Positions 9,501 through 18,079 of a stretch of 64,000 nt of DNA are shown one piece after another. The notes beneath the pieces were generated by a model. That model did not search any database. It was given only the letters and a program-made list of their open reading frames with translations, and was not told where the DNA came from. Every line of letters begins with the position of its first letter. Position 1 is the stretch's first letter. The DNA lies in the NCBI GenBank assembly GCA_964480365.1, contig CAYZPM010000012.1, forward strand, positions 17,898 to 81,897. Reading direction: 5' to 3'. A program made the position numbers and the translations under genes. Source of the DNA: CAIQPV01 sp964480365. GTDB taxonomy: Bacteria; Pseudomonadota; Gammaproteobacteria; Burkholderiales; Gallionellaceae.

Positions 9501-12200
9501 TTAACTCACCTTCTGAATCCAGAACTGGTACATACCGGCGAATGTATCAGGATTTTCGTTCTCGAAGATCTGCCACTGACCAAGGTTGGCGGCGGCACGA
9601 TCATCAGGAAAACGTCGCTTATACGCATTAAGGATATCACCTTCGATTTCAAATCCCATAAACGCCAGATTATTGTCGCGAAGAAACTCTTCAATACCGG
9701 TCAGCGTCATACGATGTTCCTGAACGTGGAAAAGCAAATCACGGCAGGTACTGATGCTGAAAAAATCGGGGGATTTTAATATCATCCCAAAATCTTCGCT
9801 TTTGTTTAAATCTACCAAATCCTGGCGAAACCGTCGAATCTCATTGGCTGACGTCCCATAATCCTGCTCGGCGATTAGGGTTCGTATCCGAACAATATCT
9901 CTTCGCGCCAATTCACTATAAAAGCCGAGCCTCATGAACCCGCCGGGACGTAACAAGGACAAAAGAACCCTCCATCCCGCCCAGGGGTCGGCAAGGTGGT
10001 GCAGTACGCCGCTAGATTCGATGATGTCAAAGCTACGACCAAGTGAACCCAGTTTCAGCAGGTCTGCCTGAGCGTACTCAATCGTGGTCAAACCCAGTTC
10101 TCGCGACTTTCGCTTGGCGTAAGCTAAGCTGCTAATGCTCAGATCAACGGCCAACACCTGCCTCCCCTGAAATTGCTGCGCCGTTTCAATTGAATGCTGA
10201 CCCGTGCCGCAACCGGCAATCAGGATATCAATGTTGCCAGTTTTGCTGTGGCAACTGAAAGAAACCAACGGAAACTTCTGGCGCAAATATCCGCCAATAT
10301 TTTTTGCCTCCCTAACAGGAGCCGCCTTGACCCAGCGTGGATAAGGGTTTTCTTCGTACTGGTTCTGAACCAGCAGCGACACTTCATCCTCAATGCTGGT
10401 CAGCCGAGGAATGGTGGCGCGTAATAGCAGCTCTTCTGCGGGCTCGCGAACTTGTTGTGCCAGCACAGTAGAAACTTCCTCGGGCCATTGATTATCCAGT
10501 AGACGGTTAGCCAAGGGGAGGGAGCAGAGCGGGAAGTAGGCCGCTACCGTTACCGGCCAAAGGACTGGCACCGGAATATTGGCTTCCAGCGCCGCAACCA
10601 GTGAGTCCCGCAAATCGCTCGCTTTTCGGATTTCATCATCGGTTTGCGAAAACACGTATTCATTGATGAAACACTGACGCGCTAATGCACTGTAGAAATT
10701 CAAGGCCGCGCCAACCTCGCCGTCAGCAGCCGTTATCCCTGTAGCGGCTTCGAGCATGGTATACCTCGCCATCGTCAGAAAACGCTCCATTTCAATGTCG
10801 CAGATCGGTGCCGAATCGAGCAGGGCGCACAGCATAGGATCAACTGCCAGCGTGGCAAGGCCGTTTGATCCGAACAACTCTTGCACCGACAGCCGCAGAG
10901 GCCAGGCGTTGTTTGCCCGTGCGACGTACCCAACGATGTCCGGGTTAAGCTTGACGAGATCGATACCAATCCTTGCCAGGTCGCTTGGCCTACCCCAAGG
11001 CTCGGTCAAGGCGCGAACCATGGCGACTCGAATCTCGTTGTCGTCATGCGTGAAACGCAGACGTTTAACGCATGCCACAAATATGCTTTTAGCCACTCCC
11101 GTTTCTTTAATCTGCATGGATTGTTTGACGGTGTTCAAAGCCATCATTGACTTGCCTTGCGCATTGAACAGCAAAGCGAGATTATTCAGAGCGTCCGCAT
11201 AATCCGGTTTGATCTGTAGCGCCTGTCGGTAACTGGCTTCGGCGGCGTCCATGCGACCCAGATCCTTGAGAATGACGCCTAAGTTGCTGTGCGCCTCAAC
11301 GTAATCAGGTTTAATCTGTAGCGCCTTTCGCAGGCTGGCTTCGGCCTCGTCCAGGCGGCCCATTTCCTTGAGGGTAAGCCCCAGATTGCAGTGAGCCTCA
11401 ATAATATCCGGGTTGATCTGTAGTGCCCGCCGATAGCTGGCCTCTGCTTCGTCCAGTCGACCAAGCTCCCTGAGGGCGTTAGCCAGGTTGCTATGTGCCT
11501 CAGCATAATCCGGCTTGATCTGTACAGCCTGACGGTAGCTGGCTTCGGCCTCGCCCATGCGTCCCATATCCTTGAGAGTGATACCCAGATTGCTGTGCGC
11601 CTCGGCATAATCCGGCTTGATCTGTAACGCCCGCCGATAGCTGGCTTCGGCCTCGTCTAGCCGTCCCATATCCTTGAGGATGTTACCCAAGTTGCTATGC
11701 GCCTCCACGAGATCCGGCTTGATCTGTAGCGCCTGTCGGTAGCTGGCTTCGGCCTCGTCAAGCCGATCCATATCCTTGAGAGTATTGCCCAGATTGTAAT
11801 GCGCAGCGACGTCACCAGGCGACAGCGCTACTGCTTTTTGCATGGGCGCCAGCGCGTCTGCAATCCGCCCCATCTTCTTGAATACCTCACCCAACGCCCT
11901 CCAGCCGAACTCGTGCAGAGGGAAGCGCACCGTCATCGACTGGGCGAGTGCTGCTGCTTCTGTGAGCCGCCCCTCGTTGAACAGGGCCGCCAACCTATTG
12001 ATCTCTTGCGAGCTTGGATTGTTCCCTTGGTGAGGGACAGATTTTCTGGCGGATTTGTCCTGTTTGGTGGGCTTATAACCAACCACTTTGCAACCGTCTT
12101 TGGGTTGCTTAGTGGGATGGCTCGTAGCTTCACCAGCAGTTCCATCAGAATGCTCAACCGTCAGCGATGCAGGTTGTTGTGAGGGAGTGTTAGTGGACAT
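9501..12200 (-). CDS. TPR-repeat protein with C-terminal SAM methyltransferase domain
   Basis: This 899-residue protein has three parts. Residues 1-65 are a polar, low-complexity region containing a translated copy of the dispersed palindrome (about residues 23-42). Residues about 66-370 are tetratricopeptide repeats, with six nearly identical 34-residue units (EAHSNLG...LDEAEASYRQALQIKPD) at 130-333. The C-terminal third holds a class I methyltransferase fold (ILIAGCGTGQHS for SAM binding, AVDLS at the end of strand 2, IIESSGVLHHL at motif IV). TPR-methyltransferase fusions are often linked to glycan or surface-structure modification, but the substrate is unknown. The start ATG has no strong Shine-Dalgarno. 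It is monocistronic here. Confidence 0.88.
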   Translation of the reverse strand: MSTNTPSQQPASLTVEHSDGTAGEATSHPTKQPKDGCKVVGYKPTKQDKSARKSVPHQGNNPSSQEINRLAALFNEGRLTEAAALAQSMTVRFPLHEFGWRALGEVFKKMGRIADALAPMQKAVALSPGDVAAHYNLGNTLKDMDRLDEAEASYRQALQIKPDLVEAHSNLGNILKDMGRLDEAEASYRRALQIKPDYAEAHSNLGITLKDMGRMGEAEASYRQAVQIKPDYAEAHSNLANALRELGRLDEAEASYRRALQINPDIIEAHCNLGLTLKEMGRLDEAEASLRKALQIKPDYVEAHSNLGVILKDLGRMDAAEASYRQALQIKPDYADALNNLALLFNAQGKSMMALNTVKQSMQIKETGVAKSIFVACVKRLRFTHDDNEIRVAMVRALTEPWGRPSDLARIGIDLVKLNPDIVGYVARANNAWPLRLSVQELFGSNGLATLAVDPMLCALLDSAPICDIEMERFLTMARYTMLEAATGITAADGEVGAALNFYSALARQCFINEYVFSQTDDEIRKASDLRDSLVAALEANIPVPVLWPVTVAAYFPLCSLPLANRLLDNQWPEEVSTVLAQQVREPAEELLLRATIPRLTSIEDEVSLLVQNQYEENPYPRWVKAAPVREAKNIGGYLRQKFPLVSFSCHSKTGNIDILIAGCGTGQHSIETAQQFQGRQVLAVDLSISSLAYAKRKSRELGLTTIEYAQADLLKLGSLGRSFDIIESSGVLHHLADPWAGWRVLLSLLRPGGFMRLGFYSELARRDIVRIRTLIAEQDYGTSANEIRRFRQDLVDLNKSEDFGMILKSPDFFSISTCRDLLFHVQEHRMTLTGIEEFLRDNNLAFMGFEIEGDILNAYKRRFPDDRAAANLGQWQIFENENPDTFAGMYQFWIQKVS
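11202..11813 (-). repeat. Six tandem 102-bp TPR-coding repeats
   Basis: This is exactly 6 x 102 bp, encoding residues 130-333 of the TPR-methyltransferase. The units are highly similar at DNA level (for example CGGTAGCTGGCTTCGGCCTC recurs), so copy number could change by slippage or recombination, and assemblies may miscount it. Confidence 0.9.
12075..12134 (-). repeat. Dispersed palindromic element, copy E (inside a CDS)
   Basis: This 60-bp copy lies in the TPR-methyltransferase gene, read on the minus strand. Stem parts are GAGCCA/TGGTTA (outer), CCACT/AGTGG (middle) and GCAACC/GGTTGC (inner). In frame it encodes GEATSHPTKQPKDGCKVVGY. It is closest to the inner part of the copy at 33248. 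Confidence 0.85.
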
Positions 12201-12398
12201 TATGGTTGAGATATCTCAGATGAAATTAATATTTTTTACCTTGCAATTGGAGTTGCGACAGCAACTTAAGGCTAGAGTCATTCATTGATGCAAATACAAA
12301 TTTTAACCTCTCGCGGTCATCACGGTGAAAAATGATTGCACCACCGTCCTCTCTACAAATTGCAAGTGGCCATCGAATTTTTCGTTTGCCAAGTTTCC

Positions 12399-12800
12399 TC
12401 AGATAAATATTCCCTTATGCGCAGGTATGACAATCGGATTGTCGCTCGTTTGGAAGATGAACAGACCTACGAAGAAGCTGAGAACCGCGATAAAGATGCT
12501 CGCAAAAAAGGCCGTCCAGAATCCCGATACCTTGAAGCCGGACACAACCGATGACACCAGTAGCATCATCAGCGCATTGATCACAAACAGGAAGAATCCG
12601 AAGGTGAAGATCGTCAATGGGATAGTCAGCAAGATAACGACCGGCCTGATGATCGCATTGGCAAGGCCCAGCAGGAGTGCCGATATAAGCAGCGACTGTT
12701 TATTGGAAAACGAGATGCCGTGAAATATGAAACCAGCAACCCATAGCGATAGCGCCGTGATTCCCCAATGAGCCAAAAACTCAATTATGTTGTTCGTCAT
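12399..12800 (-). CDS. Phage-holin-family (PF04020-type) membrane protein
   Basis: This 133-residue protein has four hydrophobic helices and belongs to the widespread family annotated as phage holin family or superfamily IV 4-TMS holin. Characteristic segments are ALSLWVAGFIFHGISF, LLLGLANAIIRPVVILLTIPLTI and FGFFLFVINALMMLLVS, with the conserved NAIIRP. Despite the name these are chromosomal genes in many bacteria with no lysis module; none is present here. It stands between the TPR-methyltransferase and the hyf-like operon, on the same strand. Confidence 0.85.
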   Translation of the reverse strand: MTNNIIEFLAHWGITALSLWVAGFIFHGISFSNKQSLLISALLLGLANAIIRPVVILLTIPLTIFTFGFFLFVINALMMLLVSSVVSGFKVSGFWTAFFASIFIAVLSFFVGLFIFQTSDNPIVIPAHKGIFI

Positions 12801-12839
12801 ATTAAATAGCGAATGCCTAGTAGTCTCATCAATAGTTTT

Positions 12840-13361
12840 TCAACGATCTGTTTTGCGGCTGCTGACAGCCGTCAGTATCCCTTGCAAAATCGCGGTAGGC
12901 GTGGGTGGGCAACCGGGCACGGTGACATCTACCGGAATCACGTTGGCGACCTTGCCGCAGCTCGCGTAGCTCTCGCCGAAAATTCCTCCGTCACAGCCGC
13001 AATCGCCGAGGGCGACCACCAGTTTTGGATCGGGGGTGGCGTCGTAGGTGCGCTTCAGCGCGATTTCCATGTGCCGCGACACGGGGCCGGTGACCAGCAG
13101 CATATCCGCATGGCGCGGGCTGGCGACAAAGTGTATGCCCAGCCCTTCGATGTTGTAATAAGCATTGTTGAGACAATGAATTTCCAGATCGCAGCCGTTG
13201 CAGGAGCCGGCATCGACGTGGCGGATGGTCAGCGCTCGTCCAACGTGACGCAGGATTTGCGCATTGATCTGCTGCACCTCATTGCGCAGCGCATCGTCCG
13301 GCTGCGGCGGAGTTTCGGTTTTAATGCCGGTGCGGAGGATTTGTTTGATGATCTGGAGCAT
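12840..13361 (-). CDS. hyfI: NuoB/HyfI-like iron-sulfur subunit
   Basis: This 173-residue protein is the small electron-transfer subunit of a group-4-hydrogenase-like or complex I-like enzyme. The cysteines for the proximal 4Fe-4S cluster are kept: C54 and C57 (GSCNGCD), C121/C123 (GDCGCDGG) and C151 (VPGCPP). It is the last gene of the hyfBCEFGI-like operon, starting 2 bases after the large-subunit stop. Intact cluster ligands mean the complex probably still transfers electrons even though the partner subunit lacks the NiFe ligands. Confidence 0.88.
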   Translation of the reverse strand: MLQIIKQILRTGIKTETPPQPDDALRNEVQQINAQILRHVGRALTIRHVDAGSCNGCDLEIHCLNNAYYNIEGLGIHFVASPRHADMLLVTGPVSRHMEIALKRTYDATPDPKLVVALGDCGCDGGIFGESYASCGKVANVIPVDVTVPGCPPTPTAILQGILTAVSSRKTDR

Positions 13362-13363
13362 GG

Positions 13364-14995
13364 TTATAAATCCACTCCGCTGTAACTCAAATTGAACGAT
13401 TTATTGATGAGCGGAAAGTCCGGCACGATGTTGCCCATGATGGCATGTTCCAGCACTGGCCAGTTTTGCCATGAGGGGTCGTGCGGATGCAAACGGTGGA
13501 TGCGATTGTCTTGGCCGACATGCAAGGCCACCAGAATCTCCCCGCGCCAGCCTTCCACCCAGCCGATGCCCAAGCGCCCTTCCGCTGCGTTGCCAACATC
13601 GGACAATAAATCACCTACGGGAAGTTTTTCCAGCATCAGGCGGATGAGACGGATGGATTCGACGATTTCCTCAAAGCGCATGGTGACGCGCGCCGCCACG
13701 TCGCCGTTGCGGTGCGTGACCATGTTCACGTCGAGTTGATCGTAGGGAATGCAGGGGAACTGCGCGCGTGCATCCCAAGCCTGTCCGCTCGCGCGTCCGG
13801 CCAAGCCGGTCAGCCCGAGTTTTGCGGCGAGGTCGGGTGCAACGTGTCCGGTGGAAAGGAAGCGATCCTGCATGCCCGCGTGTTCGTCGTAGATGCCTTT
13901 CAGGATGGCAGTTTCGTGTTCAATGTGGAGCAGTGTTTCGGCAATGCGCATCAGCCCTGCGTTGTCGAGGTCGCACGCTACGCCGCCGGGAACAATGCGA
14001 TCCATCAGGTAACGATGGCCGAACAGATCGCCGTTCATACGTAGCAGGTCTTCCTTGAGTATCCAGAATTGTGCGAAGCCGAATGCCAGCGCCGCATCGT
14101 TGCCGAGATAGCCGAGGTCGCCAAGGTGATTGAGCAGGCGCTCTAGCTCAAGGAACAGTGCGCGCAACCACAGCGAGCGAGGCGGCGGAGTTGTGTTAGT
14201 AACACATTCCACAGCCTGTGCGTAAGCCCAGGCATAGCCCACCGTCGTGTCGCCGGAAATGCGCCCGGCCAGTTTCGCGCCCTGTTGTAGCGTCATGCCC
14301 TCGAAACGTTTCTCGATGCCCTTGTGTTTGTAACCCAGGCGTTCTTCCAGCTTCAGCACACGTTCGCCTATGACGGAGAAGCGAAAGTGGCCGGGTTCGA
14401 TGGTGCCTGCATGCACGGGACCGACAGGGATTTCATGCACCCCGTAGCCGGTGACCGCGACGAAGGGATAGTTGTCTTCCTCAAGCGGGAAACGGTCCGA
14501 AATATCGAACGCTTTGCGCAGTGGATGCATATCACCCGGCCATGCTGCATGGCGCAGCCACTTGCGATGATTGCCGCCCCAGATGGGATGCAGGCCGAGC
14601 ATGTCCGCCACTGCACGCTGCATGCGGTTCGCCGCCGGGAACAGGTCACTGAGATCCGGGAATTCAGGCTTTTTGTGAGTCACCGGCAGGGTGAGCACCA
14701 GCATACCCGGCGCGCAAATCAGCGCGACATGCAATGCGTATTGAAAATACGGGATCGAGGATTCAGAATCGAGAGGTAGCGAAGGTTGGAGATCGGAAGC
14801 CTCTCCCAACTCACTCCTTATCTTGATCCCTCGAACCTCGCTCCTGTCTTCCCCCCACAGTGCGACCAGCTTGCCGCCGCCGTGCAGCACCTGATCGCAT
14901 AGCGCGTGCAGGTCATTTGCATTCACTATGCCGTGCCACACCGGCATGGCGCCGGGCAGTTTTGGAAAATAGGAAGTGCAGTCGTCCAGTCTCAT
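13364..14995 (-). CDS. hyfG: HyfG/NuoCD-like large subunit lacking NiFe ligands
   Basis: This 543-residue fusion has a NuoC-like N-terminal domain (about 1-150) and a NuoD/hydrogenase-large-subunit-like domain. The family hallmark VGPVHAGTIEPGHF is present at 192-205. Where true hydrogenases have the first metal motif RxCGxC, this protein reads RISGDT (245-250). The C-terminal DPCxxC motif is replaced by DPSWQNWP, and the end (PLINKSFNLSYSGVDL) shows no processing site. All four NiFe-ligating cysteines are thus missing and the protein should not be called a hydrogenase. It fits the energy-converting hydrogenase-related (Ehr) type. The ATG is preceded by AGGATGACATA and lies 4 bases beyond the hyfF stop. 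Confidence 0.88.
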   Translation of the reverse strand: MRLDDCTSYFPKLPGAMPVWHGIVNANDLHALCDQVLHGGGKLVALWGEDRSEVRGIKIRSELGEASDLQPSLPLDSESSIPYFQYALHVALICAPGMLVLTLPVTHKKPEFPDLSDLFPAANRMQRAVADMLGLHPIWGGNHRKWLRHAAWPGDMHPLRKAFDISDRFPLEEDNYPFVAVTGYGVHEIPVGPVHAGTIEPGHFRFSVIGERVLKLEERLGYKHKGIEKRFEGMTLQQGAKLAGRISGDTTVGYAWAYAQAVECVTNTTPPPRSLWLRALFLELERLLNHLGDLGYLGNDAALAFGFAQFWILKEDLLRMNGDLFGHRYLMDRIVPGGVACDLDNAGLMRIAETLLHIEHETAILKGIYDEHAGMQDRFLSTGHVAPDLAAKLGLTGLAGRASGQAWDARAQFPCIPYDQLDVNMVTHRNGDVAARVTMRFEEIVESIRLIRLMLEKLPVGDLLSDVGNAAEGRLGIGWVEGWRGEILVALHVGQDNRIHRLHPHDPSWQNWPVLEHAIMGNIVPDFPLINKSFNLSYSGVDL

Positions 14996-14999
14996 TATG

Positions 15000-16448
15000 T
15001 CATCCTATCAACGCCGTCGCCTGCCGATACCACGCGGCAAGGTAAGGCGGAATATACAGTCCCAGCAGCAGCACCAGCACCAGATGCACGAACACCGGGA
15101 TCAATGCGGGCGGATGCGGCAAACGCTCGCCGTTGGTTTCGCCAAACACCATCAACTGTACGCGCCCGAAGATTGCGGCGAAAGCCACGCCCAATGCAGT
15201 GAGCAGGAAGGGCATGGTCCACGGATAGGTGTGCATGGCGGTGGTAAGGATCATGAATTCGCTGGTGAACACGCCGAACGGAGGCATCCCGAGGATCGCC
15301 AGAGTGCCCAGCGCCAAACCCCAGCCAACGGTAGGATTGGTCTTGATCAGGCCGCGTATGCCGTCCATCAGTTGCGTGCCGGATTGCTGTGCGGCGTGTC
15401 CGACGGTGAAGAAGATGGCCGACTTGGTCAGGCTATGTACGGTCATGTGCAGCATTCCGGCGAAGGTGGCCACTGGCCCGCCCATGCCGAAGGCAAAAGT
15501 CATCAGCCCCATATGTTCGATAGAAGAATAGGCGAACATGCGCTTCACGTCTTTTTGCCGCGACAGGAAAAATGCCGCCATCACCACACTGAGCAGGCCA
15601 AAGCCCATCATGAAATTGCCCGCGAAGTGTGAGCCGAGCGCACCGTCCACTAGCACCTTGGAGCGCACTACGGCATAGAGCGCAACATTCAACAGCAGGC
15701 CGGAAAGCACCGCCGACACCGGTGTCGGGCCTTCGGCGTGCGCATCCGGCAGCCAGTTGTGCAGTGGAGCCAGACCAACTTTGGTGCCATAGCCGACCAG
15801 CAGGAACACGAAAGCCAGCGACAGCACCGTCGGTTCGAGTTGGGTCTTTACCGTGTTCAGGTGCGTCCACAGCAGCGCCGTACCGCCAGCACCGAGGATT
15901 TTTTCTGCCGCGAAATACAGCAGGATGGTGCCGAATAGCGCCTGCGCCAGGCCAACTCCGCACAGGATAAAATATTTCCACGCCGCTTCAATGCTGGCCG
16001 GGGTGCGGTACAACGACACCAGCAGCACGGTGGTGAGCGTGGCCGCTTCCATCGCCACCCACAGGATACCCATGTTATTGGTGAGCAGCGCCAGCAGCAT
16101 GGTGAAGCTGAACAACTGGTACATGCTGTAGTAAAGGCGCAGCATGTTCACGCTCAGCTTGCCGTGATGCTGTTCGATGCGCATGTAAGGGCGCGAGAAC
16201 AGCGAGGTAGTGAAGCCGACGAAGGCTGTCAGCGCAACCAGGAAAACATTGAAGGCATCGACGAAGAACAACTCGTCCCACGCGGTAAACGAGCCGCTGG
16301 AGATTACGCGCGCAGTCAGCACGGCGGCGGCGGCAAAGGTGCAGAAGCTCATCCCCGAGTTTATCTCGGGCGCGTTGCGCCGCGTACCAAACACCGCCAT
16401 CACGAAGCCGCCTAGCAGGGGGATGCCCAATACCCAGAAAATTTCCAC
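15000..16448 (-). CDS. hyfF: HyfF/NuoN-like proton-translocating membrane subunit
   Basis: This 482-residue antiporter-like (proton_antipo_M) membrane subunit has about 13-14 hydrophobic helices. It keeps the charged residues thought to carry protons: the glutamate in VAMEAATLTTV (helix 5 region), the lysine in VGYGTKVGLAPLHNWLPDAHAEGPT split around the broken helix, and lysines in the HSLTKSAIFF segment. It corresponds to HyfF or its complex I relatives NuoL/M/N. It is placed between hyfE and hyfG with only one base before hyfE's stop, so it is translated as part of the operon. Confidence 0.9.
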   Translation of the reverse strand: MEIFWVLGIPLLGGFVMAVFGTRRNAPEINSGMSFCTFAAAAVLTARVISSGSFTAWDELFFVDAFNVFLVALTAFVGFTTSLFSRPYMRIEQHHGKLSVNMLRLYYSMYQLFSFTMLLALLTNNMGILWVAMEAATLTTVLLVSLYRTPASIEAAWKYFILCGVGLAQALFGTILLYFAAEKILGAGGTALLWTHLNTVKTQLEPTVLSLAFVFLLVGYGTKVGLAPLHNWLPDAHAEGPTPVSAVLSGLLLNVALYAVVRSKVLVDGALGSHFAGNFMMGFGLLSVVMAAFFLSRQKDVKRMFAYSSIEHMGLMTFAFGMGGPVATFAGMLHMTVHSLTKSAIFFTVGHAAQQSGTQLMDGIRGLIKTNPTVGWGLALGTLAILGMPPFGVFTSEFMILTTAMHTYPWTMPFLLTALGVAFAAIFGRVQLMVFGETNGERLPHPPALIPVFVHLVLVLLLGLYIPPYLAAWYRQATALIG

Positions 16449-16449
16449 G

Positions 16450-17115
16450 TCAGTCTTCCTTCAGCTTTTCCATATGCTTCAAGTCCAGACTGTCGAACGC
16501 CACGCGTATCTGGAAGAAGAAAATACCGAGGATGAACATGCCCACCAGCACGTCCAGCGCGATGCCTAGTTCCACCACCATCGGCATCCCGTAAGTGGCC
16601 GAGGTGGCGGCAAAGAACAGCCCGTTCTCCATAGCTAGGAATCCCACCACCTGCGGTACCGCCTTACTGCGCGTAATCATCATCAGGAAGGATAACAGCA
16701 CGCTGGCCATGGCGATGCCCAGCGTACTTTTGGTAATGGTGCCAGCCATCTGCGAAATCGGTGCGGCCAGATTGAACGCGAACACGACCAATGCCAGACC
16801 GATCAGCATGATGGTTGGGATATTGAACATGGTTTCCACATCCCATTTAATGTTCAGCTTGCGAATCAACCGGTGCAATATCCAGGGCAGTAGCAGAACC
16901 TTCAGCACCAAAGTCAGTCCGGCGGAAAAGTACAAGTGCGACTGGCTGGTAGAGTATGCGACCACCGCCGTGCTGATACTTAACACCAGACCCTGCAAGG
17001 CGAACAGGTTAATCAATGACAAAATGCGACGTTGCGACAGCATGGCGAAGGCGATCAGCAACAGCAATGCCGCGCACATGTTGATCAGCTGGGCGGTGAG
17101 CGGAATATTATTCAT
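16450..17115 (-). CDS. hyfE: HyfE-like membrane subunit (NuoK-related)
   Basis: This 221-residue protein has about seven hydrophobic segments and resembles hydrogenase-4 component E, whose C-terminal part is related to NuoK. Typical segments are TLVLKVLLLPWILHRLI and QVVGFLAMENGLFFAA, with the conserved membrane glutamate in AMEN. The open frame extends upstream to 17346 but those 77 residues are Cys/Trp/Arg-rich and antiparallel to the hyfC reading frame, so I start at the ATG at 17115, 11 bases after the hyfC stop region. Confidence 0.87.
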   Translation of the reverse strand: MNNIPLTAQLINMCAALLLLIAFAMLSQRRILSLINLFALQGLVLSISTAVVAYSTSQSHLYFSAGLTLVLKVLLLPWILHRLIRKLNIKWDVETMFNIPTIMLIGLALVVFAFNLAAPISQMAGTITKSTLGIAMASVLLSFLMMITRSKAVPQVVGFLAMENGLFFAATSATYGMPMVVELGIALDVLVGMFILGIFFFQIRVAFDSLDLKHMEKLKED

Positions 17116-17125
17116 AAGGGATAAT

Positions 17126-18079
17126 TCATTTAGACATCTCCAGCAGGAAATGCGTAAGCAGCCCCAGCACGGCCAGCAAGAAGGCGGTACCCATAAATTC
17201 CGGCACGCGGAAAATTCGCATCTTGGCGGATACAGTCTCCAGCAGCGCCAGCCCTGCCCCGCCAACCAGCAGCTTGATGAAAACCAGCAGCACGGCCAGC
17301 GGCAACGCCTTCCAGTCGCCGCTCTCGGCGATACCCCAGGGCACAAACAAGGCGATACCGATGGTCATGTAGGCAAGCAGTTTTAGCGCGCTGGCCCATT
17401 CCACCAGTGCCAGATGGCGCGCAGAATATTCCAGGATCATCGCTTCGTGGATCATGGTGAGTTCGAGATGGGTGGCGGGATTATCCACCGGCACGCGCGC
17501 ATTTTCGGCGAGCAGCACCATGATGAAAGCGACGGCGGCGAAAGTCATACTGGGGTACAGCACGAACTGCTTGTGCGCCAGCGTTTCCACGATGGTGATG
17601 AGCGAGGTGGATTGGCTGATGGTGGACGCGGTGAACAACACCATCAGCAGCGCCGGTTCGGCGAGAAAACCGACCAACATTTCGCGGCGTGCGCCCAGTG
17701 AGCCGAAAGCGGTGCCGATGTCCATCGCAGCCAGCGAGATAAATACCCGCGCCAGCGCAAAAATCCCGACCAAGGCAATCACATCGACGGCGGGCGAAAG
17801 CGGCAGGTCGGTGGCCAATACAGGTACCAGCGCCGCCGCCAGCCACATGCAGGCGAACAGGATATAAGGCGTGGCACGGAATAGCGGCGAGGCGTTATGG
17901 GCCAGAACGGCATCCTTGTAAAATAATTTAATCAGGTTGCGGAAAGGTTGCAACACACCTGCGCCGCTGCGATTTTGCAGCATGGCGCGGCACTGGTTGA
18001 TCCAGCCAAGCAGCAGCGGGGCTGCCAGCAACACCAGCACATTCTGCACTAACTGAAATAAAAGCGCTGTGTAGCTCAT
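17126..18079 (-). CDS. hyfC: HyfC/NuoH-like membrane subunit
   Basis: This 317-residue membrane protein has about eight helices and is homologous to NuoH and HyfC/HycD, the subunit that links the peripheral arm to the proton channels. Diagnostic segments are RSGAGVLQPFRNLIKLFYKD at the N-terminal loop, AMDIGTAFGSLGARREM, and the acidic loop ENARVPVDNPATHLELTMIHEAM. Its start overlaps the hyfB stop by 4 bases (ATGA). Confidence 0.92.
   Translation of the reverse strand: MSYTALLFQLVQNVLVLLAAPLLLGWINQCRAMLQNRSGAGVLQPFRNLIKLFYKDAVLAHNASPLFRATPYILFACMWLAAALVPVLATDLPLSPAVDVIALVGIFALARVFISLAAMDIGTAFGSLGARREMLVGFLAEPALLMVLFTASTISQSTSLITIVETLAHKQFVLYPSMTFAAVAFIMVLLAENARVPVDNPATHLELTMIHEAMILEYSARHLALVEWASALKLLAYMTIGIALFVPWGIAESGDWKALPLAVLLVFIKLLVGGAGLALLETVSAKMRIFRVPEFMGTAFLLAVLGLLTHFLLEMSK

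Noticed and set aside
13364..14995. Functional NiFe hydrogenase large subunit
   Set aside because: All metal-binding cysteines are missing and there are no hyp genes.
16450..17346. 298-codon version of HyfE
   Set aside because: The first 77 residues overlap hyfC and are Cys/Trp/Arg-rich; the true start is 17115.
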